A stretch of DNA of 64,000 bases from Mimachlamys varia (lineage: Eukaryota > Mollusca > Bivalvia > Pectinida > Pectinidae). Every line of letters begins with the position of its first letter. Position 1 is the stretch's first letter. The stretch lies in the NCBI GenBank assembly GCA_947623455.1, contig OX392538.1, forward strand, positions 34,037,001 through 34,101,000, given 5' to 3'. The notes under the pieces were generated by a model. The model did no database searches, was not told where the DNA came from, and worked only from the letters and a program-made list of their open reading frames with translations. This document shows, piece after piece, positions 27,346 through 40,700 of the stretch. The position numbers and the translations under genes were made by a program.

Positions 27346-28319
27346 TGATATCTTCACATAACCTAACTAAATTTAAATCTTAGCAAGAAATCGTCAACAA
27401 TTACAAAAAATGTAAGTGAAATGAATGCTTGATCTCTCATGTTTTTATCCACTTTTTGTGATTCTGCGAATAAGCAACTAATGAGTTTCAAGATATTTTA
27501 TAAGATTTATCTGTTTGGAGCAGAAACCGGTTATAAATTCATTTCAGCGAAATTAGAAGTGTTTTAAAGGAATGTTACTCTATAAAAGCTAGAACCTCAA
27601 CGGCTCATATGTACACATGTTAACCTATTACTGTCATCAGTAAAATAGAGAAATATTATTAAGTATTTACAACCTTTTCTACATTTTCACTGCAATAGAT
27701 AATTTGGAGCAAGCTGAGATTGATAAAAATTTATCAACCATATGACCGAATATCTACACTATGTAGGTCTGTAATTTGTTAAATTTAGCTGACATACTGA
27801 GTATTTTTTCTTAAAGTAAACAGATTATACCATAACATAAGGCAAATCATTCAATCAGCAAGAAACTTTTCGTAACCTGAATTTGTGTTTGTTTTTTTTC
27901 TTGAAAGTCAAATTGTAGCTGTAGGGTTAGTGATGCCAGACTATTTTTCCTATGATTACGTTGTCAGACTAGTGTATGCTTGTCATGTGTTTCTGTGTGC
28001 TTGTTATTAAAAAAATCCTGATGCCCATACTTGAGCAACAAACCTATATACACACCATTGCTTTTCATCATGTTTTCTGAGAAGCTTTGATCCAGATTTC
28101 CTTGTTGGCGCCATCTTGGTTCCGTAAGTGTGCGAAGAAGGACTTTCATTCCGAGGAAAGGATAAAAAGGGTAAATAAAGTGTCCAAAATCAGTTTCTTA
28201 CTGGAAGTAGTGTGTCCATTTGTAGAATGTAACATATTTTCAATCAAACACATTGTAAATCCACTTTGTGTCCACTTGAGTTCAATATCCGACAAGCTAC
28301 TTAATCCTGACTGGTAGAT

Positions 28320-31300
28320 CGTCCAATGCTAGCAGTGCATTAACAAACATTCACTATATACAGATTTCTTCAAGATTCCCAGCACTCTTTACCACATTTT
28401 AACCCAGTTGTTATTCCCTGAGAATATTTCAGAGACACAGAATTATAACTCAATCCTTAATCCAGAGTTCTTGACAAATTGTTCAAACCAACATCTTTGT
28501 CCAACACATTATCGGCTTCAACTTCTTCTGCTCCATCTTCTTTTTTCATCCCTGTTCTTTTCAAGCGTAGATCTTCTTTCTTCGAACTTCTTTGAGAATA
28601 TTTTATTGAATATTTGCATTGTATTTTTTCAACAAACAATGGAACATTACAACATAGATACAACATTACATATTTTGATGAACAGATTATACATGTCAAA
28701 TTATGTTTCAGAAAATAGTGTTACACTGAAAGTTTACGAAAAACCAATACATCAAAAACAACTCCATCCCACACATTTTGTAAACTAAATTGAATAATCA
28801 AAACATATTGCTGACTTTTTCCCATTACAAAGATTTTGGCAAACAATATTTTTTCCATCAAATTAAACTTCTTAAATTTTTTTTTTGCATAATTATGCGA
28901 GAACATTTTTCAAATTGAACCTTGAAAATTTCTAAAAACTCGAACATAAACAGGTATAATCTGTTATCATACACAATCTTTCCCATACTGAAATAATTTT
29001 TTGTACAATCTCTCATTTAACAATTTATAGAAAATTAGTTTTATGCTTGTTTTGATCAATCTGCTTTCATCTTTTATATTATTAAAAGTATATACATTAT
29101 TGAGAGTATAGAATTTCAATCACTTACAAATGAATTTTTTTTTTCTTTTTTTTTTTCTTCACCCTTTGGAATATTGCATATCATGACGAAAACTTTGCCC
29201 TCATTCAAATTTCAAAAAGTATAATAATTTTTTCGTGTTTTCGTTTTTTGGAAAAAGAATTCTTTCAAACTTGAGCTGCATAAAACTGATTTTTTTCTGT
29301 AAAATTTCACTCTCTATCAGATTCAATCAATGCAAAGACCTTAAATATAGTAGAATGAATCTACAAAATAAGAAATAAATTATTTACCCGGTATCTCATC
29401 TGGCTTCATTTATTCTGAGAAAGGTTGAAAAAATACCAGTTTTTAAGGTAGCAAATCCCACATATTTTCTAAATATAAATTTTGAAAAATATTTACAAAT
29501 TAAATTTATACAATTTTATGTTGTTTGCCTTTTAAAAAATAAATTTAAAATATTTTTCTGAAATAATTGTCCAGTTGAAGTGCTGTTTATTTTTACTGTT
29601 AACGTGCATTAGAAGCTCTCTACTTCTTTATAAAACAAGGCGTTTGTAGATCAAAAACCCCTGGTAAAGATGTTTGCCTGAAGAGAAATTGATACATGAA
29701 ATATTTTTTATACTTTTAAACTGGTAAGTAATGCAAACAAATAAAAAAAATATTGAAATACAACAAAGAGGGCTGGAGTTTTCTACCCAAGATTACAAAC
29801 CAGTTATGAAAACCTAGCCAATGTCACTAAAAAAACCCCATCTGTTAACCAATTAAATATTTGTAATAATTTCATTATTGTATTCCTGAATTGTGTATCA
29901 ATTTAAGGATACACCATACCTTATCTTTCTTCTACCGGAGACATTAAAATTTTATATTATTACCTCCCCTTAAAATGTTTGAATAAATTCAGAATTTCCA
30001 ATAATTTTCAAACTTATTATTCAGAAATATTATACAGCTTTGTTGATAATGTATGGACACATTTTTTGCAAAATGAGTTAATGTTTGTCAGAATAAGGTA
30101 GTATGCATCCTTAGGAGCAATTTAATGTCAGCAAAGTTGTTCTGAAAGAGTTGTCCAGATTATACAAATGTAATTGGTTTCACATGAATATGACTGAACA
30201 TTATTTTTCAACTCTGGATGCAAGTTAAAATTATACCACTGTAATTTGATTACATATATAATATACAACTTCAGGTTTCTTTTTCAACTCTTGATGTACA
30301 GTGTATGTGCGAGGAATAGTGTTTCCAGGTTCTAGTTTTTAAAAAAATTCTTGACAATTTCCTTCATGAACAACTTGGCCTTTTACAAAAAGAGTGATCA
30401 ATTAAGGTAAGTAACAGACAAAGGATAAATAGTTCATCATTGCCAATTCAAGAATAAAGTTCAGTATAAAGAACGTATAAATACAGATATACAAGTTTAA
30501 AGCCTTTTACAGTTAATTACATATTTCATTCATTTTTTTCAAAGTATACATACACATACCACATTATGTACCCTTAAAAGTTTTTACAAAAACAAAATCT
30601 CTTAAAGAATACAAACTTTATAAATAAATTTGGCAACAATGATTACATTTTGGTTTCAAAACTAATTTTCAAGACTCTTTGATCTAGATATAACACTATG
30701 CAACAGGACAGGTTTGCTTAGAAAAAAAATAAGTTTAGTACACTTTATGTATATTTGCATAAAAATGAATTGAACAACAGGACTTAGTACATAATCAATA
30801 ACATAATAACATAGATCAAGGACATTTGTGTTACAATGTAATTTAAGCTTACAAAAATTTAACAATGAAGTACACGAATGTATCATGGTATTATGTGCAT
30901 TACAGTCATAGTTTGTATGCATTGTAGGTTATGTAAACTGTTTTGGAAAACTTTCTGATGTCAACAACCCCTGCCATATTCAACTTAAATTTAAATCTGT
31001 TTTCATTTAGAAATCACCATTTGTTTTCATTTAGAAACAACATGCAAAATTAATACAATTAAAATGACTTTTTTTCTGATGAGAGATAATCTATAAATAA
31101 CGTTCTTTTGAAATATGGTGAATTATAGTCGAAAAAATAACTTGTTGGCTTTTAACTAGGTTTGGGGCCCGTGTAACTTATTAAGTTGAATATGACATGA
31201 TAACAAAGACAACAAAGCAGGAATTCAAGGGAAAAGCATTTATTTACCATATCCACAAACAATGATTCGTAAGACCAATGAACTACATGTTGCACCTGAA

Positions 31301-33155
31301 ACATACAATTGTCAAGTTCTTTGTTCAATATACCGATAAGAATCAAATTTTTTGAAATTTTCAGAAAATCTTACCAGCAAATAGAGGGGTTTTTTTAAAT
31401 TTTAGAGAAAAAAAAAATTGGAAAAGAATAAACTGAAGAACCAAAATCAAAATCTTAAAATTACCTTAATATTACATTACGGCATATTGATATACTCTAT
31501 ATACTCTTGTCATTCTCAAATGCCAGGTTATTTCCTAGTATGTTGTTATGTGAATCGTTAGCCTAAAACTTAAAATTTGTAACAACTTGCATGATCAAGT
31601 GACATGTGAATGATACATGAAGTCAAATGCTGAAATTTGAAACATGTATGAACTAAAATTACTCTTCTCGCGTACATCAACAATACATTTAGCATAAATC
31701 CTCCATGTGTTCCATTTAATCAACACTTTTCGCAAAAGATTGATATACGTATCCGTGCTTTTTGAAAAATATGATCAAGTGCTGTATTTAATATATAACA
31801 TAATCTTATTACAGGAGAACATATTATTTTGTTTCAGACAATATGATACCACAAATATAACATTCCGAGCAAGTCGGACACACGATACAATCCTGTTTAT
31901 ATTTTTTAACAATTTTTAGCGGAACAAGATCATGTACTATATATAGTTTATCGCTGTACACAATATTAAGCTACACTTTCCCTTTATATTAACAAGTCCA
32001 GATTTCCAGAAAATTAAAACTTTCGGTGACGATTGGCGATTATAATGCTTCTGTAGACACGTCGTCACTGCAGCCACCAAATTATCTCCCTTTATAACTT
32101 ATCTGCGATGACAAGCTTTCAGAAGTGTGGCAAGTGTCAATATTTACATAGAAGCTGATGCAAATGTAACTCCAACATCGGTTATCACCAAAGCAATTCT
32201 TTCTCGAACAGATTCAACATAATCACTGATTTGTACGCGAATACAAATACGGAATTGTCCGTCATACATGGATAGATCAGCAGACTCCTGGTCTGCCTCT
32301 CCAAATAATCTCCCAAAAATCCATCAAATCAGAGGTCCAAGGAAGAAAAGAATTAATTATATATACAGCATATTTATACACAATTCTACATAGAAGACAC
32401 ATACAAAACAATAAAATACTTATCATTATCATAACCATACAAGTTTCAAAATGATACTGACAGCTTCCACGAAGAAAACAGATTTCTGAGAATCCAATAT
32501 TAAGTTGCATAATTGTTAAAGTTATGATTTTCGTCAGGAATTATAGTATTACTAGCATCGGGATCTGACTGCTAGAAGTTTGTCAAAAAAAGTCTTTATG
32601 GCAGTTCCTTTTGACAATGGTAAATTAAAGAAATCAGTAACTGAATTATACATTTAACTAATATATAATATATATCATACTTGTACAAAGAAAGAGAAAA
32701 GGCTACATGTATCTACTTAAATATATAGAGTCCGATTCCTATTACCTAACTATTGAATAAAAATTTCAGAAGTATGACATTTGATGCCTAAAATAATGTT
32801 TCTTTTATAAAGCAGAGAACTTAAATTAAAATATCTAAAAGTTTCCTACAATCAAAGCACTTACTATCTGATAACTAATCTATAAAAAAAGTATCATTCA
32901 TTTGTGATATATTGGAAGAATTTTCTAATAACAGAAATGTGAACACTTGCCAATATTCTTGAATAATAATTCTGCAAGCATAATTACTGTGAAAGTCACC
33001 TGCAAAAATATTTGTTCAAACTCAATATCCGAAAAAATATTCTTTTGAAGTTATAATCACTTCACTAGAAGTACCAACAAATAAAACTACCATGAAAAAT
33101 GAACTGAACATAATCCTACATTACTAAACATAAATCTACATCATATTTTGACAGT
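28320..33155 (-). other. AT-rich region, likely CDK12 3' UTR and intergenic DNA
   Basis: No convincing coding exon on either strand. Open stretches are short and of low complexity. Several minus-strand AATAAA signals (tttatt on the plus strand, e.g. near 31231, 29407 and 28600) could end the CDK12 transcript, but none can be chosen from sequence alone. Confidence 0.4.
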
Positions 33156-34776
33156 TTACCAGTTTCCTCTACCAGGCGGGAATGTGCCTCTCTGGCCCCC
33201 AGGGTTCATTCGGTGTCCCCCGGAGTTGGGACCTCCCAGGTTGCCAGGCCCTTGTCCAAGAAGGGATGGGGTTGGTGCCGGCTTATTCTTCAGTATACTT
33301 CTAGGTATTCCCCCTTGTGGTCTCCCATCACCATAGCCAGAAACACCAAGTGACATCAGAGGCTTGGGACCGGAAGATTGGGTCACTCCTGTGTTGGCCT
33401 GGCTCTGACTTTGACCGGCGAGTGTTCCAAACGCAGCACTAGCCGATGTTCCCCCTGATGAAGATACCATGCCGTGTATTGGGTATCCTCCCTGACTGTA
33501 AGTGTCAGTACTTCCGCGAGAATCATCGGATCCATAACCACTGTACTGTTTCTGTATTCCAGTCGATGTGGTAGGTGGAAAGTTGGGAGTAGTAGGTGTC
33601 CTCGCCTTCGATCCCTGTGGCCTGTATGAGTCTACAAGGCCCTGATCAGGCTGATGTTGAGAAGTCACACCTGTAGCAGTGCTGCTGATTGGGAAATTTC
33701 GGACTCCGTAATTCTGATCACTTGAATCAGAATGGTAATATCCATCTGACTGAGATGTGTAGGGGTCGGAACCTCTATTACCCAGTTCGTTGCCTCCAAC
33801 GGCCACCCTGAGGCCCTGTTGGGACAGAAGCTGTGCCAGGGCTGCCTTCACTCCAGCATTACTACTGTTTCCGTCCTGGTCTCCGACAGCGGCTAATGGT
33901 GGCTGGGCCGGGGCTCCATAAGGTGCCGCAGGGTAAGGTTCCTGGACACTCTCTATGGGATACCCGTACTGGTCCACGGCCTGGCTATCCCCCGCTTGGT
34001 GGTAGTCGGGGTAACTCCCATCCATTCCTGCACCGGAATACGTTGAAGGTGCTTGATCACCTCCACTCTGGCCAAGCCCTGGTAAGGGCTCAGGAACTTT
34101 AATCTCTTCAGACACCTCTTCCGAAGTTTCCTTGGTTACATGCTTAGCCATGCTTGCTGCTAACATGAGCTGTTTGCCAAGGTTGTCCATGAGCTGCATG
34201 GTCTGGTCATCTAGCTTCATATTCATGTTTTTGGCCACAGTGTCAACAGACAGGCCCTGCTGCAGCATGGAGACCATCTTGGTGAGCTGGTTCTGTTGGT
34301 CAGCTGATGCAACGGAGTTACCTCCCCTACCCTCAATGTCATCACTGTCGCGAGTGTATACTTTGTGATGACTCCCGTGACTATCAGAATTACTATCACC
34401 ATCCTTACTATTCTTGTCTGCAAGCGCGTCCATTCCGGGAATTGGAACAATATTCTTCCTGGAGGAAGTTGAAGATGACGACAATGATGACGAAGAATGT
34501 CCAGCCAAATGTGATGGAACAGAATGAGAAGAATTTGAACTGTTGGAACTCTTGGTTACAGCTTTTATTGATGTACTCTCTGCTGCTGATGACTTGGACG
34601 TATCCGTGTGTCCCTTCCCTGAAGATGACCCAGGCTTGTAGGCACTCTGAGTCACACTAGGCTTTTGTGGAGTAATGTTTTTTGACCCGGTCTCTAATTC
34701 CTTTAATTTCGCTTCTTTTATGCTTTTCTTTCTGTTTTTGCACCACATTTCATGACAATCTTGGTCCTTAGGTAAG
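33156..34776 (-). CDS. CDK12: CDK12 exon 10 (C-terminal tail)
   Basis: Begins [19 protein letters not shown], the conserved CDK12/13 C-terminal helix and basic patch, then about 520 residues of low-complexity Ser/Gly/Gln/Pro tail. A conserved-looking amphipathic stretch ([20 protein letters not shown]) lies inside it. It ends GRGNW, TAA at 33156-33158. Acceptor tttcag. Confidence 0.93.
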
Positions 34777-37700
34777 CTGAAATGACAAATTACCAAAATG
34801 TTAAATTTGCAACAGACGTCGGGGGGAAAAGTCATGTGCTGAATAAAACTGTTGAAGAAATTACATCTTCTGACAGGAAATTGTCAGGTAAATTCTTAAT
34901 AATTTAATAAGTTACTCTGGAGGGGTGATTTCGCTACACTTAATACTGTGAAAGCCAATATTTTCATGCATGAAATTTTTTCGCATAGGCAGACTCCAAA
35001 CTGTTCGCGTTGTGGAAAATTTCACTCTGCAGTCATGCTGTTTTGTACTGTGTACCTTAAACACTATTATTCACTATTGTTTGCTACACTTAATGACTTA
35101 CTCTGGAGGGGTGATTTTGTTACACTCCACATCTCTCAGCCAAGGACACACCAATGCCTGCTCAGCTGTCACTCTCCTGCTAGGGTCCAGCTCTAGCATT
35201 TGGTCCATCAGGTCCAGAGCATGTTTAGGCAGACTGAAACCAAAGTTTAGAGTGCAAGTCAAACTCGGCAGACCATAACACAAATTCACAGTGCAAGTGA
35301 AAATTCCTTGCATAATAGTTTCTGTAAGGTTACTTCTTTACAACAAGCTAAATCATAAATCAGGGCTCTTCCAGTGAAGTATCTACCCCACCCCAGGATT
35401 CCAGGTTTTGTTTACGAGTACCTACCATAGAATTTCTTTGGATTATTTCCTTTATTTGTAATAGAAGTTAAGAGGTAGGAAACCAAACCATGGACAGAAG
35501 CAATTCATTCTGGAGTCCTGGGGTCAGGTAGATGTTTTACTGGAAAAGACCTCAGAGGCAGTCTTACAGAGAGTGTGGAATAGTATCTTGATTAATGCAA
35601 ATGGGGGAATTACTTCAAGACAAATTAAAGCTTTCTATAATGTTATTCCTCATTCAGGCTCATCGTAATTATTTCCCGAAGTAAAAGCATATCCATAAGT
35701 TTCTAACACCTCACCAAACTGTTTTTTAAGTAAAAGTGAGGTCAACTAATTCTTTCTGAGTGCCAAATAATCAAACAATAACAGCCAATGAAATGACAAC
35801 ACTTTTTTGTGTTTTCCAATGCTCTGTAAATCAGCTGCTGCAAACTTACAATGAAAATTCCTCCCTGAGGCGCCGTCGATATTGCTTTTTGGGCTTGAAT
35901 GTGTGGAAGAGTGGCAATTTGATGACCTCAGGCCACACAGCTGGACACGGCGAGCCACAGGTCTTGCTGATTAGTTCCAGTTGGTTCTGCTCCGTCTGAG
36001 CCTGGAATATGGGTTTTCTTATGAAAAGTTCCCCTAGGATACACCTGGAATAGAACATTTTCAAACATGGTTAGTAGAGACCAGTGTAAGAGAGATGACA
36101 TCATTGTCAGAAATCATTATTTTGTCCCGACATCTCATGGTCTGATATTTCTATATTTTGAACTTGATAGCAACACAACTTTGATCTCTTCAGAGGGCAA
36201 AAAGTGAGAGGTGGAAAAAATCCATTCCCCACAGTATTGAGACACTTTCTATTTTAACCAAAGTTCTTATCTGTGTAAAAGAGGTCATTATCTATTCTCA
36301 ATGTCTCCGCTAAGGGTCCAATGCTAAACCTCTGGCTACTAGTCTTGCACTAAACCAATCAAGCTAAAGAGAAGATCTCTCTCTAGCCAAGCTCTATATT
36401 GCAGCTAGTGCTTACCAGGGTTACATTTGCATTTCAGCAATTTCCCATTTCAGTGTTATCATTTTCAATATGCAGCAATAATACATAACAAGCAAACTTC
36501 TTTGTTTGATATATTTGGCGATGCAGTTAGGCCTAAAATAAAATATTGTTTGTTTGCCTAAAATATTAAGAAACACACACATTGAAACATGACATGTGTA
36601 AAATAAAATATTTTCCCTAGACATGAAAACCTGGGTTCGGTTTAGGCAAACACATAATTTATTAATTCTAGCCTTAGCTATTAACTACATTGTTGTTTAA
36701 GAGATATGTGTCCTCTTTCCGAACCAGAGAAACAGTGGTGTGAAAAAGAGGAGCCTCACTCTAGCTGACCTTTCAACACACCCAACACACGTATACTTGG
36801 GCATAACGCGGGGCCAGCACGAGGTTATCAATCCACAGGGCCAGCACAACAGTTATCAATCCACGGGGCCAGCAAGACAGTTATCAATCAAAAACAAGAA
36901 GGTTTATCAATCAAAAGCAAGAAGGTTTACAAATAAAGCCAGATTTTTTTTTTCAACCCGTCTTCAGGGTTTTATATTTCATACGTATTGACTTTGAGAA
37001 TCTTTGGAAGCCGATCGAATGAAAATTAAAGGTCCTAAATAAACATTCAGGGTCCTCATACACGACAACTTTCAGTAGTCATTTCTACACATGGTACACC
37101 ATTTAACATTTTTCAAGCTGTTTTCAGGGGACTGTTTGGACACAGGTGCTAAGATTTTAGGGGCCCTGAAATGGGAAATTTGAAGCAGGGTTTTACCCCA
37201 GATGAATCTTTGTTACGTTGAAAATCAATATTTTATATTTCCTGTACCTACCCTATACTCCACACATCTATGGCGGGCCCATATCTTTCCTCTCCGAGGA
37301 GGAGTTCTGGAGGCCTGTACCAAAGTGTGATCACTTTGTTTGTGTACAGCCTGTCCTTGTCATCTGCCTGGTACAACCTGGCTAATCCCCAGTCAGCCAG
37401 CTTGATCTGGCCTCTGTAAAATCACACATCGCTTTAACAAAACATTCACATAGCACCAATGATTATTTATATTCCCTTTTTGGGCTTCATGTGCTGTTCA
37501 AAACATGTTTTGGTTACGTTTTAACACAAAAATTACCAGCAAATATATTTTCACTTATTTTTATCTGAACACAAAATCAATTAAATTGTTCTGACAGTAT
37601 GTTTTAACCAGTTTGGACATTTTTTTCACGTCCGTTCAATGCGTCAATTTGTTCATCACAAACCTTTTTTTCCCTTCCAAATAAGGAGCAATACAACATT

Positions 37701-40700
37701 TGACAACTTACCTGTTGTTGAGTAGAATGTTTGAACACTTAATATCTCGATGTAAAAAGTTCTTGTTATGACAATATTTCAAACCGTCCAACAACTGCTT
37801 CATAAACGACGCGATATGTTCTTCCTTGAAGTTACACATGCCCGACTCCAGCAGTCCCATGAGGTCATGGTCCATATACTCGAACACAAGATAGAAAGCA
37901 CCTGCAAGTACAGGAGAATAGCTATGTAAAGATATCATGTAAGAAAGTCATAATCACCCTAGATGTTATTTCACAGGTCAATTCAGCTGCAAGTACCTTC
38001 ATCCATACCTTTCTGTTTAATTTTACCCTATTGAACTGTCCCTTTGTCTTCTCCAAACAGACCACATCATTATTGTAACTTTTATGGCTGACGGTATCAC
38101 AATCTGTCACATTATGTGTCCTCTATCCGAACCAGTTGTTTCATTCTCAGAGAAACAGTGGTGTGAAATAGGGACTTGTTGCTTTAGCTGACCATTCAAT
38201 ACATCCCATAATATTACTAGGGCATAAAGCGGGGTCAGCATGGTTATTTTCTTAGACCTAGGAGTAGGACACAGTCAGATCTGTCTAAACGGAACAAATG
38301 ATTTGTGACGTAACAGTTACGTTCATGACAATTGTTATAGACTGAAAACAGGAATAATGTATTCCTTACAGAAATTCTTGGTTTTCCATATATAAAATGT
38401 TACATCTGATCATTGGAGGAGAAAGGTTCACAAACTCGTTATGATTGCATGATGATCATGTTTTTCTCCCACACTTCACTGGTACATTTCTATTTTAGTA
38501 AGGAAAAGATAAACTTGATCTTCCTAGATGAAGGCAGCTCACATATATATACACTATTATTCTACGTCACTATGGATTCCTTCATTTAAACAATGAATTT
38601 TTAGCAAATGTTGTTACAGTCCTATAACACACAATCATTGCTATTGATGACAAACTTAATAAAGCCTGGTAGGGCTTTACGTAAGTATGTCAGCAATAGC
38701 AATGTGCATTATAGGACTGTAACAATATTTGCTAAAAGTTCATTACTTATTTTTAATTACATTTTGATAGAATTATTGTAATTTATTTAGTTTTTTCAAA
38801 CCGATTTTGGAAAGTAAATCAAGTGTAGACAATATTGATAATGATGACATCACAATAGAGTTTGATGACATCACAATAGCTAATGTTGTTATAGTCAAAG
38901 GCACTGAGTGTTATAGGCGTATGGTGGCAACTGCCTCTCAGCATTGTGTCAATGGGAAAATGCAGATCAAATATAATTATCACTTTATGCATCATAACCA
39001 AAGTAACGTCATCAATTTCATCACACATTGCAACTGACATTGATGTTGGTGCAACAAAAAGGGTTCAAGTTTACAGCTTATTTTATGGTAGGAAAATAAT
39101 CAATTACCTCTGTATAATAGACTGACAGAAATCTCGGTCTACATTACACAGTGTTTATAGAGTGCATTGATCTTAATCTTGTTAGCTAATTACTTGGTAG
39201 ACCTTTTATTAGACCTTTGGTTTAGGAATGCTTTAGGCCAACCAATTTGAAAATCTCTTCATCCATACCTGGTTACTAGTCTGTCAAAGAACACACCTGA
39301 ATTTCCCTATTTAACTGTCCCTTAGTCTCTAAACAGACACACCCTTATTGTAACTACCGTGGCCAAGGGATACACTATCTCATCTCATGTGTCCTCTATC
39401 CGAACCAGTTGTTTCATTCTCAGAGAAACAGTGGTGTGAAATAGGGACCAATTGCTTTAGCTGACCATTCAATACATCCCATAATATTACTAGGGCATAA
39501 AGCGGGGTCAGCATGACTATTCTGTAAGACCTAGGATAAAGTCAGACCTGTCTAAATAGAACAACACTTATCTCTTTTTTTTCCATTCAAATTTGATATG
39601 GTTTTTATGGCTACTAGCTTTTGTGATTCCGACATCACAACTAGCTTATATATATATATCTTATAAAGTGAGTTATCTCCATCCTAGTTTGCAGCAACTA
39701 ACTTTTGAGAATTTGTTCGGATCGCAAAATTTGTGAAAGTAAACAGCTTCCGAAAGAAACTTGTACCCTATCTTTTTCAAATGAGATTTATTCCAAAATT
39801 ACCTTTTTTAGATTCTGATTTTAAGGAATGTTTAAGGACTGGTGCTGACACTGCTGTGAGGATCAATCAATACTTACCTTTATCCTTTTTGAAGTCTAGA
39901 GCATCCTGTTTGTCTGTGACAATTTCCTTCAGGTTGACGATGTTCGGGTGGTTCAGCTGTCGCAGGATCTTAATCTCCCGGACAGCGGTAATGGGGAACC
40001 CTTCTTTTTCATTCTCTAGACGTACCTTCTTTAGAGCCACAAGTTCATCTGAAACACAATGCCATTATGTTCACTCCAAATTCATCAAATTCTATGAATT
40101 TTAATCACAGGAGACAATGATATTCAATCAAATTTACATGCATTTAGGACTTACAGCCATATGCATATCAAATAATTAAGGCCATTATCAAGACAATTTT
40201 GAAATTAACTGTACTGAAATAAATATCGGTATAAATTGGTGGATGATTATTTGGCAAATACTGTATATATCCTACAATAAGCCCAGGGGGCCAATACATA
40301 AACTTTGATTGAAAGTAGGAGGTGGGCTTATTGCGGACCATGAAATAGCATGCATTGGTATTTTGAATGAGCTGTTTTTGACATGAGTGGGCTTAATCAG
40401 ACATGAGCTGGTGGGCTTATTGCGGACCATGAAATAGCATGCATTGGTATTTTGAATGAGCTGTTTTTGACATGGGTGGGCTTAATCAGACATGAGCCGA
40501 TTGGCAGATAAATATGATAGTGGTGTACAGGACCCAATTTCAGTATAAACCTTCTACCATCCCTAAAAGAAGCTCATATACACTATTTTGCAGTTTAAAC
40601 GAATACAAACCTGTTAAATGCACATCTACAGATAATTATATTTCAGATATGAGCAATTTTCCATAAGAATTTTAGGACTTTCAGAAAGCTTCCAGCCATT

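Noticed and set aside
27964..28317. Opposing open frames of 61 and 76 codons
   Set aside because: No recognisable motif, no convincing splice partners; consistent with random open stretches.
30662..30922. 86-codon minus-strand frame in the region downstream of CDK12
   Set aside because: AT-rich composition and hydrophobic random-looking residues; lies in the likely 3' UTR or intergenic DNA.
33148..34660. Plus-strand open frames opposite CDK12 exon 10
   Set aside because: Shadows of the real minus-strand coding exon; no splice or protein support.
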